A DNA stretch of 64,000 nt from NCBI RefSeq assembly GCF_051014445.1, contig NC_135143.1, forward strand, positions 1,240,001 through 1,304,000. The letters are read 5' to 3'. Source of the stretch: Colletes latitarsis (Eukaryota; Arthropoda; Insecta; Hymenoptera; Colletidae). The translations under genes and the position numbers were made by a program. The notes beneath the pieces were generated by a model. That model was not told the DNA's origin, searched no databases, and worked only from the letters and a program-made list of their open reading frames with translations. This document shows positions 25,131 to 36,362 of the stretch, in pieces (within the stretch, counting starts at the first letter, position 1; each line of letters starts with the position of its first letter).

Positions 25131-28100
25131 CGGACCTAACCGGGGTTACCGACTAAAATACTGACCGAAACCAGGTTTAATTGACTGTTTCTACGTGGTA
25201 CCACATTACTACGTGATTCAAGCCAGAAAAAACCCAGGATCTGGCCACCAAGTTTGCGAAGAAGGCAAAAACATGAGCCAGATGCAGGCATAAACCAGGC
25301 CGAACCCAGGCCTAACCGGTTTTATCCTCTAAAATACTGACCGAATCCAGGGCTAATTGACTGTTACAATGTGGTACCACATTACTACGTGATTCAAACC
25401 CGAAGAAACCCAGGATCTGGCCAACAAGTATGCGGGGAAGGCAAAATCATGAGACAGATGCGGGCATAAACCAGGCCTAACACAGACCTAACTGGGGTTA
25501 CCGACTAAAATACTGACCGAAACCAGGTTTAATTAACTGTTTCTATGTGGTACCACATTCCTACGTGATTCAAACCCGAAAAAACCCAGGATCTGGCCAA
25601 CAAGAATGCGGTAGAGGCAAAATCATGAGCCAGATGCGGGCGTAACCCAGACCTAACCCAGACCTATCCGGTTTTATCCTCTAAAATATTGATCGAAACC
25701 AGGTTTAATTGTCTGTTTCAGTATGCTACCACATTAGTGCGTGATACAAACCAGAGAAAACCAAGGATCTGGCCAACAAGAATGCGGAAAAGGCAAAATC
25801 ATGAGTCAGATGCGGCCATAACCCAGACCTAACCGGTGTTATCCTCTAAAATATTGTCCGAATCCAGGTTTAATTGACTGTTACTGTGTGGTACCACATT
25901 ACTACGTGATTCAAACCCGAAAAAACCCAGGACCTGGCCAACAAGTATGCGAAGAAGGCAAAATCATGAGCCCGATGCGAGCATAACCCAGACCTAACCC
26001 AGACCTAACCGGTGATATCCTCTAAAATATTGATCGAAACTAGGTTTAATTGACTGTTTCTACGTGGTACCACATTACTACGTGACTCAAGCTCGAAAAA
26101 ACCCAGGATCTGGCCAACAAGTATTCGAAAAAGGCAAAATCATGAGCCTGATGCGGGCATAACCCAGACCTAACCGGTGTTATCCTCTAAAATATTGACC
26201 GAATCCAGGTTTAATTGACTGTTACTGTGTGGTACCACATTACTACGTGATTCAAACCCGAAAAAACCCAGGACCTGGCCAACAAGTATGCGAAGAAGGC
26301 AAAATCATGAGCCCGATGCGAGCATGAACCAGGCCGAACCCAGGCCTAACCGGGGTTACCGACTAAAATACTGACCGAAACCAGGTTTAATTGACTGTTA
26401 CTGTGTGGTACCACATTACTACGTGATTCAAACCCGAAAAAACCCAGGACCTGGCCAACAAGAATGCGGAAAAGGCAAAATCATGAGTCAGATGCGGCCA
26501 TAACCCAGACCTAACCCAGACCTAACCGGTTTTATCCTGTAACATATTGCTCCAAACCAGGTTTAATTGACTGTTTCTATGTGGTACCACATTACTACGT
26601 GATTCAAACCCGAAAAAACCCAGGATCTGGCCATCAAGTATGCGAAGAAGGCAAAATCATGAGCCAGATGCGGGCATGAACCAGGCCGAACCCAGGCCTA
26701 ACCGGTTTTATCCTCTAAAATATTGATCGAAACTAGGTTTAATTGACTGTTTCTACGTGGTACCACATTACTACGTGACTCAAGCTCGAAAAACCCCAGG
26801 ATCTGGCCAACAAGTTTGCGAAGAAGGCAAAAACATGAGCCAGATGCGGGCATAAACCTGGCCTAACCCAGACCTAACCGGTTTTATCCTATAAAATATT
26901 CATCGAAACCAGGTTTAATTGACTGTTTCTATGTGGTACCACATTACTACGTGATTCAAACCCGAAAAAACCCAGGATCTGGCCATCAAGTATGCGAAGA
27001 AGGCAAAATCATGAGCCAGATGCGGGCATGAACCAGGCCGAACCCAGGCCTAACCGGTTTTATCCTCTAAAATACTGACCGAATCCAGGTTTAATTGACT
27101 GTTACTGTGTAGTACCACATTACTACGTCACACAAACTCGAAAAAACCAAGGATCTGGCCAACAAGTATGCGAAGAAGGCAAAATCATGAGCCAGATGCG
27201 GGCATAACCCAGACCTAACCCAGACCTAACCGGGGTTACCGACTAAAATACTGACCGAAACCAGGTTTAATTGACTGTTTCTATGTGGTACCACATTACT
27301 ACGTGATTCAAACCCGAAAAAACCCAGGATCTGGCCAACAAGAATGCGGTAGAGGCAAAATCATGAGCCAGATGCGGGCGTAACCCAGACCTAACACAGA
27401 CCTAATCGGTTTTATCCTCTAAAATATTGATCGAAACCAGGTTTAATTGTCTGTTTCAGTATGCTACCACATTAGTGCGTGATACAAACCAGAGAAAACC
27501 AAGGATCTGGCCAACAAGAATGCGGAAAAGGCAAAATCATGAGTCAGATGCGGCCATAACCCAGACCTAACCCAGACCTAACCGGTTTTATCCTGTAACA
27601 TATTGCTCCAAACCAGGGCTAATTGACTGTTACAATGTGGTACCACATTCCAACGTGATTCAAACCCGAAAAAGCCCAGGATCTGGCCAACAAGTATGCG
27701 AAGAAGGCATAATCATGAGCCAGATGCGGGCATGAACCAGGCCGAACCCAGGCCTAACCGGTTTTATCCTCTAAAATACTGACCGAATCCAGGTTTAATT
27801 GACTGTTACTGTGTAGTACCACATTACTACGTCACACAAACTCGAAAAAACCAAGGATCTGGCCAACAAGTATGCGAAGAAGGCAAAATCATGAGCCAGA
27901 TGCGGGCATAACCCAGACCTAACCCAGGCCTAACCGGGGTTACCGACTAAAATACTGACCGAAACCAGGTTTAATTGACTGTTACTGTGTGGTACCACAT
28001 TACTACGTGATTCAAACCCGAAAAAACCCAGGACCTGGCCAACAAGAATGCGGAAAAGGCAAAATCATGAGTCAGATGCGGCCATAACCCAGACCTAACC

Positions 28101-31100
28101 CAGACCTAACCGGTTTTATCCTGTAACATATTGCTCCAAACCAGGTTTAATTGACTGTTTCTATGTGGTACCACATTACTACGTGATTCAAACCCGAAAA
28201 AACCCAGGACCTGGCCATCAAGTATGCGAAGAAGGCAAAATCATGAGCCAGATGCGGGCATGAACCAGGCCCAACCCAGGCCTAACCGGTTTTATCCTCT
28301 AAAATACTGACCGAATCCAGGTTTAATTGACTGTTACTGTGTAGTACCACATTACTACGTCACACAAACTCGAAAAAACCAAGGATCTGGCCAACAAGTA
28401 TGCGAAGAAGGCAAAATCATGAGCCAGATGCGGGCATAACCCAGACCTAACCCAGACCTAACCGGGGTTACCGACTAAAATACTGACCGAAACCAGGTTT
28501 AATTGACTGTTTCTATGTGGTACCACATTACTACGTGATTCAAACCCGAAAAAACCCAGGATCTGGCCAACAAGAATGCGGTAGAGGCAAAATCATGAGC
28601 CAGATGCGGGCGTAACCCAGACCTAACACAGACCTAATCGGTTTTATCCTCTAAAATATTGATCGAAACCAGGTTTAATTGTCTGTTTCAGTATGCTACC
28701 ACATTAGTGCGTGATACAAACCAGAGAAAACCAAGGATCTGGCCAACAAGAATGCGGAAAAGGCAAAATCATGAGTCAGATGCGGCCATAACCCAGACCT
28801 AACCCAGACCTAACCGGTTTTATCCTGTAACATATTGCTCCAAACCAGGGCTAATTGACTGTTACAATGTGGTACCACATTCCAACGTGATTCAAACCCG
28901 AAAAAGCCCAGGATCTGGCCAACAAGTATGCGAAGAAGGCATAATCATGAGCCAGATGCGGGCATAACCCAGACCTAACTCAGACCTAACCGGTGTTACC
29001 GACTAAAATACTGACCGAATCCAGGTTTCATTGACCTTTACTGTGTGGTACCACATTACTACGTGATTCAAACCCGGATAAACCCAGGACCTGGCCAACA
29101 AGTACGCGAAGAAGGCAAAATCATGAGCCCGATGCGAGCATAACCCAGACCTAACCCAGACCTAACCGGTGTTATCTTCTAAAATATTGATCGAAACTAG
29201 GTTTAATTGACTGTTTCTACGTGGTACCACATTACTACGTGAGTCAAGCCCGAAAAAACCCAGGATCTGGCCAACAAGTTTGCGAAGAAGGCAAAAACAT
29301 AAGCCAGATGCGGGCATAAACCTGGCCTAACCCAGACCTAACCGGTTTTATCCTATAAAATATTCATCGAAACCAGGTTTAATTAACTGTTTCTATGTGG
29401 TACCACATTCCTACGTGATTCAAACCCGAAAAAACCCAGGAACTGGCCAACAAGTATGCGAAGAAGGCTAAATCATGAGCCAGATGCGGGCATAAACCAG
29501 GCCGAACCCAGGCCTAACCGGTTTTATCCTGTAACATATTGATCCAAACCGGGTTTAATTGACTGTTACTGTGTGGTACCACATTACTACGTCACACAAA
29601 CTCGAAAAAACCAAGGATCTGGCCAACAAGTATGCGAAGAACACAAAATCATGAGTCAGATGCGGCCATAACCCAGACCTAACCCAGACCTAACTGGTTT
29701 TATCCTGTAACATATTGATCCAAACCGGGTTTAATTGACTGTTACAATGTGGTACCACATTCCTACGTGATTCAAACCCGAAAAAACCCAGGATCTGGTC
29801 AACAAGTATGCGAAGAAGGCAAAATCATGAGGCAGATGCGGGCATAACCCAGACCTAACCCAGACCTAACCGGGGTTACCGACTAAAATACTGACCGAAA
29901 CCAGGTTTAATTGATTGTTTCTATGTGGTACCACATTACTACGTGTTTCGAACCCGAAAAAACCCAGGATCTGGCCAACAAGAATGCGGTAGAGGCAAAA
30001 TCATGAGCCAGATGCGGGCGTAACCCAGACCTAACCCAGACCTAACCGGTTTTATCCTCTAAAATATTGATCGAATCCAGGTTTAATTGACTGTTACAAT
30101 GTGGTACCACATTCCAACGTGATTCAAACCCGAAAAAGCCCAGGATCTGGCCAACAAGTATGCGAAGAAGGCAAAATCATGAGCCCGATGCGAGCATAAC
30201 CCAGACCTAACCCAGACCTAACCGGTGTTATCCTCTAAAATATTGATCGAAACTAGGTTTAATTGACTGTTTCTACGTGGTACCACATTACTACGTGACT
30301 CAAGCTCGAAAAAACCCAGGATCTGGCCAACAAGTTTGCGAAGAAGGCAAAAACATGAGCCAGATGCGGGCATAAACCTGGCCTAACCCAGACCTAACCG
30401 GTTTTATCCTATTAAATATTCATCGAAACCAGGTTTAATTGACTGTTTCTATGTGGTACCACATTACTACGTGATTCAAACCCGAAAAAACCCAGGATCT
30501 GGCCTTCAAGTATGCGAAGAAGGCAAAATCATGAGCCAGATGCGGGCATGAACCAGGCCGAACCCAGGCCTAACCGGTTTTATCCTCTAAAATACTGACC
30601 GAAACCAGGTTTAATTGACTGTTTCTATGTGGTACCACATTACTACGTGATTCAAACCCGAAAAAACCCAGGATCTGGCCAACAAGTATGCGAAGAAGGC
30701 ATAATCATGAGCCAGATGCGGGCATAACCCAGACCTAACTCAGACCTAACCGGTGTTACCGACTAAAATGCTGACCGAATCCAGGTTTCATTGACCTTTA
30801 CTGTGTGGTACCACATTACTACGTGATTCAAACCCGGATAAACCCAGGACCTGGCCAACAAGAACGCGAAGAAGGCAAAATCATGAGCCCGATGCGAGCA
30901 TAACCCAGACCTAACCCAGACCTAACCGGTGTTATCCTCTAAAATATTGAACGAAACTAGGTTTAATTGACTGTTTCTACGTGGTACCACATTACTACGT
31001 GATTCAAGCCCGAAAAAACCCAGGATCTGGCCAACAAGTTTGCGAAGAAGGCAAAAACATAAGCCAGATGCGGGCATAAACCTGGCCTAACCCAGACCTA

Positions 31101-31784
31101 ACCGGTTGTATCCTCTAAAATACTGACCGAATCCAGGTATAATTGACTGTTGCTGAGTGGTACCACATTACTACGTGACTCAAGCTCGAAAAAACCCAGG
31201 ATCTGGCCAACAAGTTTCCGAAGAATGCAAAATCATGTGCCAGATGCGGGCATGAACCAGGCCGAACCCAGGCCTAACCAGTTTTATCCTCTAAAATACT
31301 GACCGAATCCAGGTTTAATTGACTGTTACTGTGTAGTACCACATTACTTCGTCACACAAACTCGAAAAAACCAAGGATCTGGCCAACAAGTATGCGAAGA
31401 ACACAAAATCATGAGCCTGATGCGGGCACAACCCAGACCTAACCGGTGTTATCCTCTAAAATATTGACCGAATCCAGGTTTAGTTGTCTGTGACTGTGTG
31501 GTACCACATTCCTTCGTGATTCAAACCCGAAAAACCCAGGATCTGGCCAACAAGTATGCGAAGAAGGCAAAATCATGAGCCAGATGCGGGCATAACCCAG
31601 ACCTAACCCGGACCTAACCGGGGTTACCGACTAAAATACTGACCGAAACCAGGTTTAATTGACTGTTTCTATGTGGTACCACATTACTACGTGATTCAAA
31701 CCCGAAAAAACCCAGGATCTGGCCAACTAGAATGCGGTAGAGGCAAAATCATGAGCCAGATGCGGGCGTAACCCAGACCTAACC
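25131..31784 (+). repeat. 6.65-kb tandem satellite block, copy B (no insertion)
   Basis: Copy of 16330-25130 lacking element 1. The site equivalent to the insertion is intact at 30016-30031. The end is set where CCCGGACCTAACCGGGG (copy A, about 25128) is replaced by CCCAGACCTAATCGG (about 31782). Confidence 0.85.
30016..30031. repeat. Unoccupied paralogue of the element 1 target site
   Basis: GGGCGTAACCCAGACC occurs once here and continues directly into TAACCCAGACCTAACCGG. It lies 8797 bp from the left TSD copy of element 1 and 6654 bp from the right copy, so it shows the locus before insertion. Confidence 0.9.
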
Positions 31785-34700
31785 CAGACCTAATCGGTTT
31801 TATCCTCTAAAATATTGATCGAAACCAGGTTTAATTGTCTGTTTCAGTATGCTACCACATTAGTGCGTGATACAAACCAGAGAAAACCAAGGATCTGGCC
31901 AACAAGAATGCGGAAAAAGCAAAATCATGAGTCAGATGCGGCCATAACCCAGACCTAACCCAGACCTAACCGGTTTTATCCTGTTACATATTGCTCCAAA
32001 CCAGGGCTAATTGACTGTTACAATGTGGTACCACATTCCAACGTGATTCAAACCCGAAAAAACCCAGGATCTGGCCAACAAGTATGCGAAGAAGGCATAA
32101 TCATGAGCCAGATGCGGGCATAACCCAGACCTAACTCAGACCTAACCGGTGTTACCGACTAAAATACTGACCGAATCCAGGTTTCATTGACCTTTACTGT
32201 GTGGTACCACATTACTACGTGATTCAAACCCGGATAAACCCAGGACCTGGCCAACAAGTACGCGAAGAAGGCAAAATCATGAGCCCGATGCGAGCATAAC
32301 CCAGACCTAACCCAGATCTAACCGGTGTTATCTTCTAAAATATTGATCGAAACTAGGTTTAATTGACTGTTTCTACGTGGTACCACATTACTACGTGAGT
32401 CAAGCCCGAAAAAACCCAGGATCTGGCCAACAAGTTTGCGAAGAAGGCAAAAACATAAGCCAGATGCGGGCATAAACCTGGCCTAACCCAGACCTAACCG
32501 GTTTTATCCTATAAAATATTCATCGAACCAGGTTTAATTAACTGTTTCTATGTGGTACCACATTCCTACGTGATTCAAACCCGAAAAAACCCAGGAACTG
32601 GCCAACAAGTATGCGAAGAAGGCTAAATCATGAGCCAGATGCGGGCATAAACCAGGCCGAACCCAGGCCTAACCGGTTTTATCCTGTAACATATTGATCC
32701 AAACCGGGTTTAATTGACTGTTACTGTGTGGTACCACATTACTACGTCACACAAACTCGAAAAAACCCAGGATCTGGCCAACAAGTATGCGAAGAACACA
32801 AAATCATGAGTCAGATGCGGCCATAACCCAGACCTAACCCAGACCTAACCGGTTTTATCCTGTAACATATTGATCCAAACCGGGTTTAATTGACTGTTAC
32901 AAGGTGGTACCACATTCCTACGTGATTCAAACCCGAAAAAACCCAGGATCTGGTCAACAAGTATGCGAAGAAGGCAAAATCATGAGGCAGATGCGGGCAT
33001 AACCCAGACCTAACCCAGACCTAACCGGGGTTACCGACTAAAATACTGACCGAAACCAGGTTTAATTGATTGTTTCTATGTGGTACCACATTACTACGTG
33101 TTTCGAACCCGAAAAAACCCAGGATCTGGCCAACAAGAATGCGGTAGAGGCAAAATCATGAGCCAGATGCGGGCGTAACCCAGACCTAACCCAGACCTAA
33201 CCGGTTTTATCCTCTAAAATATTGATCGAATCCAGGTTTAATTGACTGTTACAATGTGGTACCACATTCCAACGTGATTCAAACCCGAAAAAGCCCAGGA
33301 TCTGGCCAACAAGTATGCGAAGAAGGCAAAATCATGAGCCCGATGCGAGCATAACCCAGACCTAACCCAGACCTAACCGGTGTTATCCTCTAAAATATTG
33401 ATCGAAACTAGGTTTAATTGACTGTTTCTACGTGGTACCACATTACTACGTGACTCAAGCTCGAAAAAACCCAGGATCTGGCCAACAAGTTTGCGAAGAA
33501 GGCAAAAACATGAGCCAGATGCGGGCATAAACCTGGCCTAACCCAGACCTAACCGGTTTTATCCTATTAAATATTCATCGAAACCAGGTTTAATTGACTG
33601 TTTCTATGTGGTACCACATTACTACGTGATTCAAACCCGAAAAAACCCAGGATCTGGCCATCAAGTATGCGAAGAAGGCAAAATCATGAGCCAGATGCGG
33701 GCATGAACCAGGCCGAACCCAGGCCTAACCGGTTTTATCCTCTAAAATACTGACCGAAACCAGGTTTAATTGACTGTTTCTATGTGGTACCACATTACTA
33801 CGTGATTCAAACCCGAAAAAACCCAGGATCTGGCCAACAAGTATGCGAAGAAGGCATAATCATGAGCCAGATGCGGGCATAACCCAGACCTATCTCAGAC
33901 CTAACCGGTGTTACCGACTAAAATACTGACCGAATCCAGGTTTCATTGACCTTTACTGTGTGGTACCACATTACTACGTGATTCAAACCCGGATAAACCC
34001 AGGACCTGGCCAACAAGTACGCGAAGAAGGCAAAATCATGAGCCCGATGCGAGCATAACCCAGACCTAACCCAGACCTAACCGGTGTTACCGACTAAAAT
34101 ACTGACCGAATCCAGGTTTCATTGACCTTTACTGTGTGGTACCACATTACTACGTGATTCAAACCCGGATAAACCCAGGACCTGGCCAACAAGAACGCGA
34201 AGAAGGCAAAATCATGAGCCCGATGCGAGCATAACCCAGACCTAACCCAGACCTAACCGGTGTTATCCTCTAAAATATTGAACGAAACTAGGTTTAATTG
34301 ACTGTTTCTACGTGGTACCACATTACTACGTGATTCAAGCCCGAAAAAACCCAGGATCTGGCCAACAAGTTTGCGAAGAAGGCAAAAACATAAGCCAGAT
34401 GCGGGCATAAACCTGGCCTAACCCAGACCTAACCGGTTGTATCCTCTAAAATACTGACCGAATCCAGGTATAATTGACTGTTGCTGAGTGGTACCACATT
34501 ACTACGTGACTCAAGCTCGAAAAAACCCAGGATCTGGCCATCAAGTATGCGAAGAAGGCAAAATCATGAGCCAGATGCGGGCATGAACCAGGCCGAACCC
34601 AGGCCTAACCAGTTTTATCCTCTAAAATACTGACCGAATCCAGGTTTAATTGACTGTTACTGTGTAGTACCACATTACTTCGTCACACAAACTCGAAAAA

Positions 34701-35115
34701 ACCAAGGATCTGGCCAACAAGTATGCGAAGAACACAAAATCATGAGCCTGATGCGGGCACAACCCAGACCTAACCGGTGTTATCCTCTAAAATATTGACC
34801 GAATCCAGGTTTAGTTGTCTGTGACTGTGTGGTACCACATTCCTTCGTGATTCAAACCCGAAAAACCCAGGATCTGGCCAACAAGTATGCGAAGAAGGCA
34901 AAATCATGAGCCAGATGCGGGCATAACCCAGACCTAACCCGGACCTAACCGGGGTTACCGACTAAAATACTGACCGAAACCAGGTTTAATTGACTGTTTC
35001 TATGTGGTACCACATTACTACGTGATTCAAACCCGAAAAAACCCAGGATCTGGCCAACTAGAATGCGGTAGAGGCAAAATCATGAGCCAGATGCGGGCGT
35101 AACCCAGACCTAACC
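31785..35115 (+). repeat. 3.3-kb tandem satellite unit
   Basis: Repeats the order of about 28629-31784: TAATCGG at 28635 and 31791 (offset 3156). The GGTATAATTGACTGTTGCTGAG monomer at about 31137 matches about 34468 (offset 3331), so this unit has gained one monomer of about 175 bp, seen as two neighbouring GACCTTTACTG monomers near 33950 and 34125. The same order starts again at about 35116 and is broken by element 2. Single differences such as CCAGATCTAA at about 32313 and CATCGAACC at about 32521 show near identity. Confidence 0.8.
32116..32131. repeat. Unoccupied paralogue of the element 2 target site
   Basis: GGGCATAACCCAGACC followed by TAACTCAGACCTAACCGG, exactly what flanks element 2 once the insertion and one duplication are set aside. 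It lies 3331 bp upstream of the left TSD of element 2. Confidence 0.85.
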
Positions 35116-35446
35116 CAGACCTAATCGGTTTTATCCTCTAAAATATTGATCGAAACCAGGTTTAATTGTCTGTTTCAGTATGCTACCACATTAGTGCGTG
35201 ATACAAACCAGAGAAAACCAAGGATCTGGCCAACAAGAATGCGGAAAAAGCAAAATCATGAGTCAGATGCGGCCATAACCCAGACCTAACCCAGACCTAA
35301 CCGGTTTTATCCTGTTACATATTGCTCCAAACCAGGGCTAATTGACTGTTACAATGTGGTACCACATTCCAACGTGATTCAAACCCGAAAAAACCCAGGA
35401 TCTGGCCAACAAGTATGCGAAGAAGGCATAATCATGAGCCAGATGC

Positions 35447-35462
35447 GGGCATAACCCAGACC
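35447..35462. repeat. Target-site duplication of element 2, left copy (16 bp)
   Basis: GGGCATAACCCAGACC, repeated exactly at 39283-39298. It covers the same 16 positions of the monomer as the duplication of element 1. The A at position 5 (G in element 1's copies) reflects the local monomer variant, so the two insertions are independent events. Confidence 0.95.
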
Positions 35463-35484
35463 TTTTTTTTTTTTTTTTTTTTTT
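35463..35484 (-). other. Poly(A) tail of element 2 (22 nt)
   Basis: A run of 22 T on the plus strand, pure, joined to the target at CCCAGACC exactly as in element 1. Confidence 0.95.
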
Positions 35485-35549
35485 AGACCCTCCACTGACC
35501 CCCACACCGCAGGGCGGTACTGCTTTCCGCATTACTTCGCCCCGCGGAG

Positions 35550-35572
35550 GTCACCAGGGAAGTCCTGGTGAC
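35550..35572 (-). other. Stem-loop in element 2 3' UTR (9-bp perfect stem)
   Basis: GTCACCAGG (35550-35558), a GAAGT loop, and CCTGGTGAC (35564-35572). It lies about 65 bp from the poly(A) and is a candidate RT recognition structure by analogy with other non-LTR elements. Confidence 0.7.
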
Positions 35573-35677
35573 AAATGGGCACACAAACTTCCCACAGTCG
35601 GGAGAAGCCCGAGGGTGGGGTATCACAATAGGTCGGGGTTAGTTCCCCGCTTGTCTTTATTATCCTAATACTTATAC

Positions 35678-35692
35678 ATATATATATATATA
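35678..35692. repeat. Short (TA)n tract
   Basis: ATATATATATATATA, 15 bp, inside the 3' UTR of element 2. Confidence 0.9.
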
Positions 35693-35793
35693 CAAAGTAT
35701 AACCGAACATCCAGGATAAGACCTACCGTGACATAAACATAAACATAAAAGGGAAATAATAATAAAAGATGAAATAATAATAATACAAATAAT

Positions 35794-35904
35794 AGCGCAA
35801 TGAAAATAATGAAAGTCTAGGTAGTATTGTAGCACAATGAAGATGATAAAAGTAAAGGTGATATTGTAGCACAATGAAAATGATAGAAATAAATATGTGA
35901 TGAT
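35794..35904. repeat. 37-bp tandem repeat, about three copies
   Basis: Copies start at 35794 (AGCGCAATGAAAATAATG), 35831 (AGCACAATGAAGATGATA) and 35868 (AGCACAATGAAAATGATAG). The first two end in TATTGT; the third has decayed at its end. Confidence 0.75.
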
Positions 35905-36099
35905 AGAATAAAACAGTGTATAAAAATAATAACAATAATAATATAAGGCGATGTCAAATAAGATAAAATAAAATAAAACAAAGTAGTATAAAATATTAAA
36001 AGTAAAATAACATAACTGTCAAACTAATAAAATAAAATAAATAGGGGAGGCGTGTAAAGTCACCATCCCGTCAGTAAAATAACAATAAATAAAATAACA

Positions 36100-36166
36100 G
36101 TGAGTAAATAAATAAATAAATAAATAAGTAAATAAATAAATAAGTAAATAAGTAAATAAATATTGA
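36100..36166. repeat. Tetranucleotide microsatellite (AAAT/AAGT)n
   Basis: An almost pure run of AAAT units with interspersed AAGT units, within the AT-rich part of the element 2 3' UTR. Confidence 0.9.
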
Positions 36167-36362
36167 GGCAAAACGCAGTAAATAAATAAGTAAGTGACGA
36201 ATAAGTTATTAAAGTAATAAGTAAATGTTTAAGAAAGCCACTAATAAATAATTAAATACATAAGTAATAAACAGTTAAATAAATTCGATAAGTTGTACAC
36301 ATGGGTGTGTCCAGTCGGTAATGAAATAAATCATTCCGCCATTCTTGCTACTATCTCTGTTT

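Larger units (their letters stand above)
23378..35446 (+). repeat. Satellite array, block 2
   Basis: Same 176-bp satellite and same orientation, in phase with block 1 across element 1. It holds monomer types not common in block 1, such as GACCTTTACTG followed by CCCGGATAAACCC, and GGTATAATTGACTGTTGCTGAG. Most of it belongs to the nested tandem blocks listed separately. No gene is present. Confidence 0.96.
35485..36362 (-). other. 3' UTR of element 2, mostly AT-rich simple sequence
   Basis: The first 155 bp next to the poly(A) (to about 35640) are mixed-composition and contain a clear stem-loop. From about 35650 to 36300 the sequence is very AT-rich, with a TA run, a 37-bp tandem repeat and an AAAT/AAGT tetranucleotide tract, each listed separately. 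From about 36300 composition returns to normal up to the ORF2 stop. Apparent short reading frames of Phe, Ile and Tyr in the AT-rich part are composition artefacts. Confidence 0.85.

Noticed and set aside
35665..35935. Two minus-strand Phe/Ile/Tyr-rich frames
   Set aside because: Low-complexity AT-rich tandem repeat in the element 2 3' UTR; not a membrane protein.
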